Shown in pieces: positions 41,156 through 48,706 of a stretch of DNA of 64,000 nucleotides. The stretch's first letter is position 1, and the number at the start of each line of letters is the position of its first letter. This DNA is from an uncultured Acidobacteriia bacterium (GTDB lineage Bacteria; Acidobacteriota; Terriglobia; Bryobacterales; Bryobacteraceae): the NCBI GenBank assembly GCA_903929755.1, contig CAIYVZ010000127.1, positions 1-64,000 of the forward strand. The letters run 5' to 3'. The notes under the pieces were generated by a model. That model saw only the letters and a program-made list of their open reading frames with translations, did not search any database and was not told the DNA's origin. Both the position numbers and the translations under genes were made by a program.

Positions 41156-42262
41156 CTAGGCGAGCGCCTTTTTACAGAAATCGACGCACTTCTTCACTTC
41201 TGCTACTGAAGTGGAACCCTCGGGGATCTGGTATTCCAGCTCAATGCTCGCCGGGAACGTCCACTTGTTCTTCCGCATGGTCTTCAGAATCTCGCCGATC
41301 GGAGTATCGCCCTTGCCCCATGCCAGATTCAAAGCGCAATGCGCCGGCGTGGTGCGGTCCTTCAGGTGAAGGCTGCCGATGCGGCCCATCTTGCCGTACT
41401 TCTCAAGCACCGGAATCGGACTCAGGCCCGTACCCGCAAGGTAATGTCCGCAATCGAGGTTTACGGCGTTGCCTTTCGATAACGCCAGAGCTTCGTCCCA
41501 TGCGGTAAGCGTCGCCAGCGTGTGGTAGTGGTAGGCCGCTACCATGTTGTGTTTCAGCGCGAAGTCGCCGAGGCGCTTCAGGAACTTCAGGTCACTATTT
41601 AGTTCCAGGCTCACCTGGTTCGCGCCCAGCGCCGCCCCGACATTGAACATGTACTCATATTCTTCGTCCGACATGTTGGCGCCCGGCGTCAGTTTGTGGC
41701 AGTAGATGCTCACTCCTGCGTCGTTGTACATCTTGCGAAGGGCTTTAAACTTATCCATCGAGACGGACAGGCGCCACTTCTTCAGGTCTTCGTTATAAGC
41801 CAGTTGTTCCGGAGACGGCGCACCGGGACCACGTCCGCCACCCGCACGGCCCACTTCGGGGCCAGCCGGACGTGCCGGGGGGACCGGGCAACTCACCGAG
41901 CCGTCCGCTGCGACCACCATTCCGGCCGGGGCGGGCGGACCACCCGGACCAGGCCCACCAGGACCACGCCCACCGGGACCGCCGGGACCGCGACCAGCAC
42001 GGGCCGGGGCTGCCGGGGCACCGGCGAAGTTCTCTGCCACCGGCGGCATCAGTTCAATGGCGCTGATGTTGCTGTCGATCAGAAGTTTCAGCAGCGCCTG
42101 GGCATCGTTCGCCAGTTCCGGGCGATCCCGGTAACTGTAGGTGATTGCGCCAATCTGCACGCCGTCGAACTTCGAGTTGGGCGTGGCGCCAAACATGGAT
42201 CTCGCCGGTGAGGCGGCGGCTGCCAGTGCCAGTTTTCCAAAGTCGCGTCTGTTCAGGTTCAT
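41156..42262 (-). CDS. Tat-exported xylose-isomerase-like TIM barrel with Gly/Pro-rich insert
   Basis: ATG 42262 has a strong GAGGAG ribosome site and starts a Tat signal (MNLNRRDFGKLALAAAAS); the frame is open to 42328. About 368 residues. It is a paralogue of the gene at 4878: FDGVQIGAITYSYR, VNLDCGHYLAGTG, IGSLHLKDR and PASIELEYQIP are shared landmarks. Between the first and second halves lies an insert of roughly 80 residues, mostly Gly, Pro and Arg, in the same place where the paralogue has its short GGGGRGRS tract (just before 'RLSVSMDKFKALRK'). It is likely an exported sugar epimerase or isomerase. Confidence 0.86.
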   Translation of the reverse strand: MNLNRRDFGKLALAAAASPARSMFGATPNSKFDGVQIGAITYSYRDRPELANDAQALLKLLIDSNISAIELMPPVAENFAGAPAAPARAGRGPGGPGGRGPGGPGPGGPPAPAGMVVAADGSVSCPVPPARPAGPEVGRAGGGRGPGAPSPEQLAYNEDLKKWRLSVSMDKFKALRKMYNDAGVSIYCHKLTPGANMSDEEYEYMFNVGAALGANQVSLELNSDLKFLKRLGDFALKHNMVAAYHYHTLATLTAWDEALALSKGNAVNLDCGHYLAGTGLSPIPVLEKYGKMGRIGSLHLKDRTTPAHCALNLAWGKGDTPIGEILKTMRKNKWTFPASIELEYQIPEGSTSVAEVKKCVDFCKKALA

Positions 42263-42816
42263 CGTATTCTCCTCGTTAAGCTGCGGGCGAGCCCAATCCA
42301 AGGTATCGGAGCCAGCGGCAGAATGCAACGGGATTTACGCAAAATCAAACTCCCGCCGAAGTTTCAGTAACTTCTGTTCTCTCTGTACTTTGGGGGTGTC
42401 GCGGCCGCAAAAAGTCAGGTGAAATACACGAGTCATGCATGGTTTATCTGGCGGAGATGCGTTATTTAGCGCATCGAAATCCATCCCGCTCGCTTGTTTT
42501 GAGCTTTTCAGGTGGTTATAGCGTTTTCGCACGTTGGCTATCCACTTGCATGCAGGGTTAGGGAAGTTTAAGAGCAATCGAGGCGGAATCCATGCAGCAG
42601 AAAGAAGTGATGGCGACGGCACCGCCCGGGGAACCGGAACATGGGGCTCTGGCAATGGTCGCAGGTGCAGGCACTGAGCGGTTGCACGAGAGACCTGCTC
42701 TGGCAAAAGCTGAAGCCGGGGGCGGCTCCGATAGTTGTCCTCCAGCGGTTCCTGACTCGGATTACTACTACGGATGAGCGCTGTCTCGTCTAATCAGAAA
42801 GATCAGGGTATTTATT
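42263..42816. other. 554-base gap without a convincing gene
   Basis: Between the TIM-barrel start and the stress-protein start I find no gene I trust. A 50-codon frame at 42641-42793 (plus) has a protein-like centre (LLWQKLKPGAAPIVVLQRFL) but no ribosome site and no relatives I know. GATGCG at 42456-42461 can pair with CGCATC at 42470-42475. Both flanking genes must have their promoters here: the TIM barrel to the left and the stress gene to the right. Confidence 0.4.
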
Positions 42817-43686
42817 ATGTTGCCGTTCCGCAGAATTCTGTTTCCGGTGGATTTTTCCCGCGCCTGCCACGCAGTTGTTCCCTGGGTGCGTGATGCAGTT
42901 ACGCATTCAAACGGGGAATTGACGTTACTGCACGCCACCGGCGCGACCGTGTACGACATCAGCGGCATGATGTTGGTTGATCCATCGTGGGCGGGAGAGT
43001 TGCAGACTCTGGGGGAAAAGCGGTTGCGTGAATTCGCGGCCAGTGAGTTCCCCGGGCTGAATCCCGGGCTTCAGGTAAGAGGCGGAGAACCGGCCGCCAT
43101 GATTCATGAAGCAGTGAAACACGGCGGGTTTGACCTGGTAATGATGCCGACGACGGGCCTCGGTCCGGTGCGTCGCTTGCTGATGGGGTCCATCACGACC
43201 AAGGTCCTTCACGACGTTAGCGCCGCCGTTTGGACCGGAACCGGCCTCGTTCTCATGGACCATCACCCCAAAGTGCCGTATCGGTCCATCCTCTGCGCCA
43301 TCGAAGACGGCGAGGAGGCGGAAAGTGTGGTGAAGGCTGCAGACACGCTGGCGAAATCGTACGGCGCTTCGCTCTCGCTCTGCCACGTAATGGAATTACC
43401 CACGCCGGTTCAGATTTCGTCCGATTCCTGGTACGAGCCCTACAGGGCCCAGCGCCTCAATCTCGCGGAGAATCGCATCCGGGAACTGAAGTCGCGTCTG
43501 AATGTGGAGGCTCCACATTCGTTGCTGGAAGGCGATATCGCTGATGCCATTCGTGCCGAGGCCGCCGAGAAAAGTGCGGATCTGATCATCGTGGGTCGCG
43601 GTTGGGCCCAGGGCGCGGTTAGCAGATTATGGTCGCGCCTTTATCCGATCGTGTGCCAGGCCCCGTGCCCTGTCCTGAGTATTTAG
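42817..43686 (+). CDS. Tandem-domain universal stress protein
   Basis: The 289-residue protein consists of two UspA domains. Domain 1 begins FRRILFPVDFSRACHAVVPW and ends near residue 145 with the MGSITTKVLHD nucleotide-loop equivalent. Domain 2 begins YRSILCAIEDGEEAESVVKA and ends ADLIIVGRGWAQGAVSRLW, which retains the G-x2-G-x(9)-G[S/T]-type loop only loosely (the final Ser/Thr pair is replaced). Such proteins are induced by starvation or oxygen limitation. It is the first gene of the stress island up to 47544. Confidence 0.9.
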   Translation: MLPFRRILFPVDFSRACHAVVPWVRDAVTHSNGELTLLHATGATVYDISGMMLVDPSWAGELQTLGEKRLREFAASEFPGLNPGLQVRGGEPAAMIHEAVKHGGFDLVMMPTTGLGPVRRLLMGSITTKVLHDVSAAVWTGTGLVLMDHHPKVPYRSILCAIEDGEEAESVVKAADTLAKSYGASLSLCHVMELPTPVQISSDSWYEPYRAQRLNLAENRIRELKSRLNVEAPHSLLEGDIADAIRAEAAEKSADLIIVGRGWAQGAVSRLWSRLYPIVCQAPCPVLSI

Positions 43687-43847
43687 GCGCGGCGCGTTTC
43701 TGTGCCTGGCTCTGTTTAGACGGAAGCCTGGCTGCCAGGTGTTTCATGGCGCTCTTCGCGTTGCCGTATGACGCCAGTTCCGACAGTTGCGTGGCCATAG
43801 ACGGATTGGTGAAAGGGAGCGACCCCCCTATCACTTTTCCCAACCGC

Positions 43848-44036
43848 TCACTCATTCTGAGACGCGTCACCACCCTGTGCCAGACTTCCCGCGCGCAACT
43901 CCGGCAGAAACTTACTCCGTACCACCGTCTTCGGCCCCGGACCAGACACCATTGCCCTGCGGTCGAACCACAGCAGCGCAAACAGTGCGATGAGATTTAC
44001 CACCGTGAACCATCTCTGATTCGCAATCCGGCACAT
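43848..44036 (-). CDS. Small single-span membrane protein
   Basis: I take the start at ATG 44036 inside a longer open frame. The 62-residue product has one clear membrane span (WFTVVNLIALFALLWF) near its N-terminus, with a basic residue-rich tail (DRRAMVSGPGPKTVVRSKFL) on the other side. It lies 34 bases downstream of another tiny membrane protein on the same strand. There are no relatives I can name. Its position in the stress island suggests a membrane stress or respiratory accessory role. Confidence 0.45.
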   Translation of the reverse strand: MCRIANQRWFTVVNLIALFALLWFDRRAMVSGPGPKTVVRSKFLPELRAGSLAQGGDASQNE

Positions 44037-44070
44037 GCGGCCTGGTGGCGGTTTCACGTGGTTGGAGGCT

Positions 44071-44169
44071 CTATTTCCACAAGTGCCAGCCCAGTGCTGT
44101 AGCGGCAATCAGGAGCAGTAGAACCAGCATCAGAACCCGACTCAAACCACGACTTAGAGGTTGAGACAT
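44071..44169 (-). CDS. 32-residue single-span membrane microprotein
   Basis: ATG 44169-44167 to TAG 44073-44071 encodes 32 residues: a basic head (SQPLSRGLSRV), one uninterrupted hydrophobic helix (LMLVLLLLIAATALGW) and a short HLWK end. The layout is that of KdpF- or CydX-like small membrane subunits, though the sequence is not close to either. It shares a divergent promoter gap of 98 bases with the YtxH-like gene at 44268. It is too short for standard gene finders. I consider it real because of its clean topology and position. Confidence 0.5.
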   Translation of the reverse strand: MSQPLSRGLSRVLMLVLLLLIAATALGWHLWK

Positions 44170-44253
44170 AGCACCTGAGTGGCTGCAATCGCTTCGCCAA
44201 AGCAACGTCTCCATCCCGTGGCACACTGCGTGCACTAACTCCGATTGAGGTAC

Positions 44254-44260
44254 GGAGGTG
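44254..44260 (+). promoter_or_regulatory. Strong ribosome binding site for the YtxH-like gene
   Basis: GGAGGTG at 44254-44260, a near-perfect anti-Shine-Dalgarno match, sits 7 bases before ATG 44268. It is one of the strongest ribosome sites in the window and fixes the start of the gene. Confidence 0.8.
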
Positions 44261-44267
44261 ATTACAA

Positions 44268-44738
44268 ATGACCAAAAGTTGCGAGTCTGCCAAATGCGGG
44301 CACGTTGCAGAAGACCTGCTTGTGCTGTCGGTCGGGATTTGCGCCGGAGCCAGCTTGTGGTATCTTTACGCGCCGCGGAGTGGCCGCGTCCGGCGGCGCT
44401 GGCTGGTTCGACAAGTGGAACACCTGTTCCGGCGAGATGAAAGCGGGCTTGTAGATCAGGTAAGAAACCTGTTTAACCGGGTCGCAGGGTTTGCCACCGA
44501 CGAGGTGTGCGCTGAACAGCCCGATTCTGCAGTAACTTACGAGACCCTGGCCGAGAATCATCTGATCACAAGTGAAATCCGGGAGCTCCCCGGTGTGAAA
44601 GGTCCGCTGGACGTACCTGTCAGATCAAAGCTGGCCGTCGCGTCCGCCATCGTCTTCGGCCTGACGGCTGGCCTGGCAGCCTTCGGCAGAAGCCTCCATT
44701 CGCCTTCTCACCCAGGTGAGCCAGAGGGCGCAGTTTAA
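44268..44738 (+). CDS. YtxH-like membrane protein of the stress island
   Basis: The 156-residue protein has an N-terminal membrane segment VLSVGICAGASLWYLYAP followed by RSGRVRRRW, the gap-free pattern of YtxH/gas-vesicle-like proteins (hydrophobic helix, AP-x-SG, basic helix). A BON-like middle (SAVTYETLAENHLITSEIRE) and a second hydrophobic segment (LAVASAIVFGLTAGLAAFG) follow. YtxH-domain proteins are typically stress-induced, with poorly known roles. The start is fixed by the GGAGGTG site. The 3' end overlaps the HhH gene by 23 bases if that gene starts at 44716. Confidence 0.7.
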   Translation: MTKSCESAKCGHVAEDLLVLSVGICAGASLWYLYAPRSGRVRRRWLVRQVEHLFRRDESGLVDQVRNLFNRVAGFATDEVCAEQPDSAVTYETLAENHLITSEIRELPGVKGPLDVPVRSKLAVASAIVFGLTAGLAAFGRSLHSPSHPGEPEGAV

Positions 44739-45612
44739 TTTGCCCGGCATGCTCCCCAACGAGCAAATCGCTCAACGTTTCGATGAAGTGGCCAGAATTC
44801 TGAATGCGCGAAACGAGAATTCTTACCGTGTAGAGGCGTGGAGGTACGCGGCCACGAGTCTGCGCCGATTGCCCGTCCCGGTGTCGGAACTCTATGCCCG
44901 GGAGGGCGAGGCGGGCCTGGGAAAACTTCCCGGAGTTGGTGACCATATCGTGTCTGCTTTGCGGGATATTCTTCTCACGGGCCGGCTCGCTGTGCTGGAC
45001 CACCTTCGGGAGGAAACGGAACCAGCGGTCATCCTCCAGTCAGTTCCCGGTATTGGTCCCGTGCAGGCCGCTCGTCTGCACCACGATCTGGGCATCAGCA
45101 GCCTGGAAGATCTGGAGTCGGCGGCCCAAAGCGGTCTGCTTCGCAGTTTTGCCGGGTTTGGCGAGAAACGCATTGCGGGGATTGTGGATTCGCTCGCTTC
45201 CCGCCTCGGTCGCCTGCGACCCCAATACAATTTCGATGTCCCCGTCGATGTTCCCGTCCACGTCCTGCTCGATATTGACCGTGAGTATCGTCAGAGCGCT
45301 GCGTCCGGCAGGTTGCGCAGGATTGCCCCACGCCGGTTCAACCCGAAGCACGAGGTCTGGTTGCCGGTTCTGCACACTTTCCGCAACAAGCGTCGCTATA
45401 CCGCTCTCTATTCAAACACTGCCCGGGCGCACCAGTTGGGCAAGACGAACGACTGGGTAGTGATCTGCGGAGACGGCCAGCCAGGCGCGAACCAGTGGAC
45501 CATCGTGACCGCCCGTCGAGGCCCGCTTCGGGGGCAGCGGATCGTGCGTGGCCGCGAAGCCGAGTGTGCCCGCGCGGCGCCATCTCCTGGCAGTCAAAAT
45601 GCTCCGGCTTAG
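44716..45612 (+). CDS. Helix-hairpin-helix (DNA polymerase beta-like) protein
   Basis: The GTG at 44716 overlaps the YtxH-like gene; ATG 44749 is an alternative start. Up to 298 residues. The N-terminal DNA polymerase beta-type HhH region has NEQIAQRFDEVARILNARNE, YAATSLRRLP and 'LGKLPGVGDHIVSALRDIL'. A second HhH has SVPGIGPVQAARLHHDLGIS, and a third has FAGFGEKRIAGIVDSLA. The C-terminal domain (LLDIDREYRQSAASGRL, then RRFNPKHEVWLPVLHT and SNTARAHQLGKTNDWVVI) is a separate conserved module. There is no PHP or nucleotidyltransferase domain. It probably binds damaged or single-stranded DNA. Confidence 0.85.
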   Translation: MSQRAQFNLPGMLPNEQIAQRFDEVARILNARNENSYRVEAWRYAATSLRRLPVPVSELYAREGEAGLGKLPGVGDHIVSALRDILLTGRLAVLDHLREETEPAVILQSVPGIGPVQAARLHHDLGISSLEDLESAAQSGLLRSFAGFGEKRIAGIVDSLASRLGRLRPQYNFDVPVDVPVHVLLDIDREYRQSAASGRLRRIAPRRFNPKHEVWLPVLHTFRNKRRYTALYSNTARAHQLGKTNDWVVICGDGQPGANQWTIVTARRGPLRGQRIVRGREAECARAAPSPGSQNAPA

Positions 45613-45630
45613 GGCCAGGGAGAACACAAA

Positions 45631-46098
45631 ATGAACGTCGTGAAGACAATATTGGCGACATCCCTGGCCTGCATCGCTTTCCCGGCTGGAACCCTCTCGC
45701 AGACCAGCCTGATCGACAGGGGAAAGCAACTGACAGAGCAGGTGGCGAAATGCCAGGACTGCCACACACCCCGCACCGCCGCGGGTGAACTGGACAAAAC
45801 GGCGTGGCTCCGGGGCGTACGAGTCGATCCGGTCGCCGATCCAGTCAGAAGCGCGTCCGGTAAACCTCACGTTCACATTCCGGACATAACCGCCGAAGGG
45901 ACGCTGTGGATGCTTTGGGGCGAAAAAGGCATGTTGCGGTTCCTGGAGAAAGGCTCCAGCCCGTCAGGCGCAACACCTTCTAGTCATATGCCGACCTACA
46001 AGATGCGGCATGACGATGCGGAAGCGGTTGTCGCTTATCTCAAGTCGCTCAGGCGCTCCGTGCCGCCCGCAACTCCCGGGCCAGGTCCGCGGCGGTAG
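45631..46098 (+). CDS. Secreted cytochrome c
   Basis: The 155-residue protein starts with a signal peptide (MNVVKTILATSLACIAFPAG). One haem site is CQDCH (Cys41, Cys44, His45) in VAKCQDCHTPRTAAGELD, with the likely axial Met in SHMPTYKM. It is of the type that accepts electrons from periplasmic dehydrogenases (gluconate/aldehyde dehydrogenase subunit-like). Its last 64 bases overlap, tail to tail, the phosphoribosyltransferase gene. Confidence 0.88.
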   Translation: MNVVKTILATSLACIAFPAGTLSQTSLIDRGKQLTEQVAKCQDCHTPRTAAGELDKTAWLRGVRVDPVADPVRSASGKPHVHIPDITAEGTLWMLWGEKGMLRFLEKGSSPSGATPSSHMPTYKMRHDDAEAVVAYLKSLRRSVPPATPGPGPRR

Positions 46099-46745
46099 GT
46101 TCTGGCAAGAATACTCTGCACTTCGCCGTCGGTAAGCTGCTCAAACTCCTGATACCACTTGCCCACCGCGACAAAAGGAGAAGGGGTCGCCAGGCAGACC
46201 ACCCTGTCAGCCTCAAGCCGCATCAGCGCGCAGGCCTCCGCCGAACCCACCGGAACCGCCACAATTACTTTGGCTGGCTTCAAGGTATGAACGTGACGCA
46301 GTGCGGCCAGCATCGTACTGCCCGTTGCAAGACCGTCGTCAACCAGGATGGCTGTGAGATTCGTCGCTGTCGTCGCCGCCCTGCCGCTGCGATAAAGCGT
46401 CTCACGCCGCCGCAATTCAGCCTGTTCGCGTACAACCTCTTCATCCACTTCCTCCCTGGAGATCCCCAACTGACGGATCATGTTGGTATCCAGCACCTGC
46501 ACCGAGCCAGCGATTGCTCCCATTGCCAGTTCCTGATGCCACGGCACCCCCAACTTTCTGACCACGATCACATCCAGCGGGAGTTCCAGTTCCTTCGCCA
46601 CCTCAAATCCCACAGGTAAACCACCCCGCGGCAGCGCCAGCACCACCGATTCGGCCGGAATGTTGTGGCGAGGCAATTCTTTTGCCAGCAATCGACCTGC
46701 TTCCGCCCGATCTAAAAACGGCAGCTTAACCCCCAGGGTAATCAT
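46035..46745 (-). CDS. Phosphoribosyltransferase of the stress-island type
   Basis: The 236-residue protein has the type I PRTase fold. It has LALPRGGLPVGFEVAKELEL near the start, VIVVRKLGVPWHQELAMGAI in the middle and the PRPP-binding loop AILVDDGLATGSTM. Its real substrate is not known; related proteins are commonly encoded next to dienelactone-hydrolase-like and universal stress proteins. The last 17 residues beyond ARTYRR look like read-through into the cytochrome's 3' end, giving a 64-base convergent overlap. Confidence 0.9.
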   Translation of the reverse strand: MITLGVKLPFLDRAEAGRLLAKELPRHNIPAESVVLALPRGGLPVGFEVAKELELPLDVIVVRKLGVPWHQELAMGAIAGSVQVLDTNMIRQLGISREEVDEEVVREQAELRRRETLYRSGRAATTATNLTAILVDDGLATGSTMLAALRHVHTLKPAKVIVAVPVGSAEACALMRLEADRVVCLATPSPFVAVGKWYQEFEQLTDGEVQSILARTYRRGPGPGVAGGTERLSDLR

Positions 46746-46851
46746 GAGATCTCCTCCGGCTTGACCTGCGCACTTTTGCCGCCATTCTCAAATTAATCGC
46801 GCCGCCGTAGTGAATGGCAAGCCGGGTGCAGTTATCCAGGGCGAGGTCTTT

Positions 46852-47544
46852 ATGCCCGCCCCTACACTCACCCTCGAACAATTCACAGTCTGCCTGAAAG
46901 CCGGCGACGTGCATCTCCAGGCAGATGTATCCGTGCCCTCCCACGCCACGGGTTTGGTGCTGTTCGCACACGGTAGCGGAAGCGGCCGGTTTAGCTCCAG
47001 AAACCGACACGTCGCTCACATCTTCCATGAGGGCGGTATCGGCACGGTGCTGGCGGACTTGCTGACCGAGCGCGAAGAAGCCGTTGACGCTCAAACTGCG
47101 AGGCTCCGTTTTGATATTCGCCTGTTGGGTGACCGCGTGGTCGCCATTACCGACTGGATTGCCGGCCAGCAACAGCTTGCATACCTGCCACTCGGCTACT
47201 ACGGCGCCAGCACCGGAGCGGCGGCGGCGCTGAAGGCGGCGGCAGTTCGAGCCTCAAGCGTGGGTGCCATTGTGTCCCGGGGCGGTCGGCCCGACCTTGC
47301 CGGCCCTGCCCTTAGCCGCGTGATCGCACCCTGCCTCTTCATAGTCGGGGGCCTCGATCTGGAGGTACTCCGGCTGAATCGCGAAGCCATGGAAGAATTG
47401 CCCGTGGATACAAGACGGAGACTGGAGCTTGTTCCGGGCGCGACTCACCTGTTTGAGGAGCCAGGCGCGCTCGACACGGTTGCCCGGCTTGCGCGCGACT
47501 GGTTTCAGCGGCACCTGCATTCGCGGTCTGAGACGCTGAACTAA
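46852..47544 (+). CDS. Dienelactone-hydrolase-like alpha/beta hydrolase
   Basis: ATG 46852 with GAGG six bases upstream is preferred over ATG 46810 in the same frame. About 230 residues. The fold shows VLFAHGSGSGRFSSRN, the nucleophile elbow YGASTGAAAAL, an acid in IVGGLDLEVL and His in GATHLFEEPG. This branch (with the FAHGSGSSRxSPRN pattern) is repeatedly encoded beside the phosphoribosyltransferase type seen here. In the standard family the enzyme opens lactones, but the role of this branch is unproven. Confidence 0.88.
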   Translation: MPAPTLTLEQFTVCLKAGDVHLQADVSVPSHATGLVLFAHGSGSGRFSSRNRHVAHIFHEGGIGTVLADLLTEREEAVDAQTARLRFDIRLLGDRVVAITDWIAGQQQLAYLPLGYYGASTGAAAALKAAAVRASSVGAIVSRGGRPDLAGPALSRVIAPCLFIVGGLDLEVLRLNREAMEELPVDTRRRLELVPGATHLFEEPGALDTVARLARDWFQRHLHSRSETLN

Positions 47545-47589
47545 TCAGGTTGCCCTCATTTCTGTACGCTTTGGATGTATGCTGTGAAA

Positions 47590-48621
47590 ATGAACCGCCG
47601 TAAGTTTGTCAGCCTCTCCGCCCTCGGGCTTTCCGCAACGGCAACCCTAAGCCGCAATTCCTTCGGGTCGCCCTTGCCAGCGAACAAACGGGAGCGCATG
47701 CTCAGCTGGCTCGCTGGCCAGAGCAGCCCAAACTACACGCCCGCCGCGTTCTTCCTCCATTTCGGTAACGACTACAAAACGGGCTCGGCCGCCGCCAAAC
47801 GGCACCTCGAATTCTTCCGGCACACCGACATGGATTTCCTGAAGATCCAGTTCGAGCAAACCTACACCCGCCAGGCGTTCCTGCAGAAGCCTGCCGACTG
47901 GCAAAAGCTGAAGCTCGCTAAGCTTGACTTCTATGAAGCCCAGCTCCAGACCGTTCGCGAACTCGTCAAGGCGGAGAAGAAAAATTCACTTATCCTGATG
48001 ACCCTCTACTCGCCCTTCATGTGTGCCGGGCACTGCGCCACCGCGCCCCTGCTCATCCAGCATATGGAAGAGAATCCCGAGGCAGTGAAGAAGGGTCTGG
48101 AGATCCTCACCGAGAGCCAAATGCTCTTCGTCCGAGCCTGTATAAAGGAGGGCGTGGATGGCTTCTATGCCTCGTCGCAGGGCGGGGAAGCGAAGCGTTT
48201 TACCAGCCCGGCCCTGTTCACCAAATATGTGAAGCCCTATGACCTGGTCTCGATGAACGAGATCAATAAAGCCTGCCAGTTCAACATCCTTCACGTCTGC
48301 GATTACGTGGCACCCTACTCGGGCTACGAGGCTCACTACGATTACCCGGGCCACGTGGTCAACGCGAACACCCGGCTCATTGACCGCCAGATCACGGGCC
48401 AGGAAATTACCACGGCCTTCAAGCGTCCCTTCATGGGCGGCATCGACCGCCACGGCATCATCGGCAACGGTACGCCCGCCCAGCTCGAGGCCGAAGTTCG
48501 CCAGGCAGTCAGGAACGCTCCCAAACGCTTCATCCTCGGTGCCGACTGTACCGTCGAGGCCGACACAAATTGGGATCGTCTGAAGCAGGCGATCGCCGTA
48601 GCTCATCAGGTGGGGACATAA
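47590..48621 (+). CDS. Exported uroporphyrinogen-decarboxylase-like protein
   Basis: The frame is open to 47575. ATG 47590 gives a Tat-like signal (MNRRKFVSLSALGLSATATL). About 343 residues of the UroD/methyltransferase TIM-barrel family: FFRHTDMDFLKIQFEQTY, a SPFMCAGH centre, VDGFYASSQGG, FNILHVCDYVAPY and a final FILGADCTVEADTNWDRL. UroD proper is cytoplasmic, so export points to a corrinoid-type or unknown function. Neither a corrinoid protein nor a haem gene is nearby. Confidence 0.82.
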   Translation: MNRRKFVSLSALGLSATATLSRNSFGSPLPANKRERMLSWLAGQSSPNYTPAAFFLHFGNDYKTGSAAAKRHLEFFRHTDMDFLKIQFEQTYTRQAFLQKPADWQKLKLAKLDFYEAQLQTVRELVKAEKKNSLILMTLYSPFMCAGHCATAPLLIQHMEENPEAVKKGLEILTESQMLFVRACIKEGVDGFYASSQGGEAKRFTSPALFTKYVKPYDLVSMNEINKACQFNILHVCDYVAPYSGYEAHYDYPGHVVNANTRLIDRQITGQEITTAFKRPFMGGIDRHGIIGNGTPAQLEAEVRQAVRNAPKRFILGADCTVEADTNWDRLKQAIAVAHQVGT

Positions 48622-48706
48622 ACCACTCCGTTACTCATTTGAAACTCCGTTGTAATTTCTGGTTGCTATCCTCCGGCATGGCTGGTTTCAGCCCCCGGAG
48701 ATTCCC

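Noticed and set aside
42456-42475. A short hairpin GATGCG...CGCATC as a terminator
   Set aside because: The stem is only 6 bases, the loop is 8 and no U-run follows. It may be chance.
42592-42777. A 61-codon plus-strand frame before the stress gene
   Set aside because: Ala/Glu/Gly-rich, no ribosome site and it overlaps another weak frame; nothing supports translation.
44620-45003. Minus-strand frames inside the HhH gene
   Set aside because: They lie wholly antisense to recognised helix-hairpin-helix motifs.
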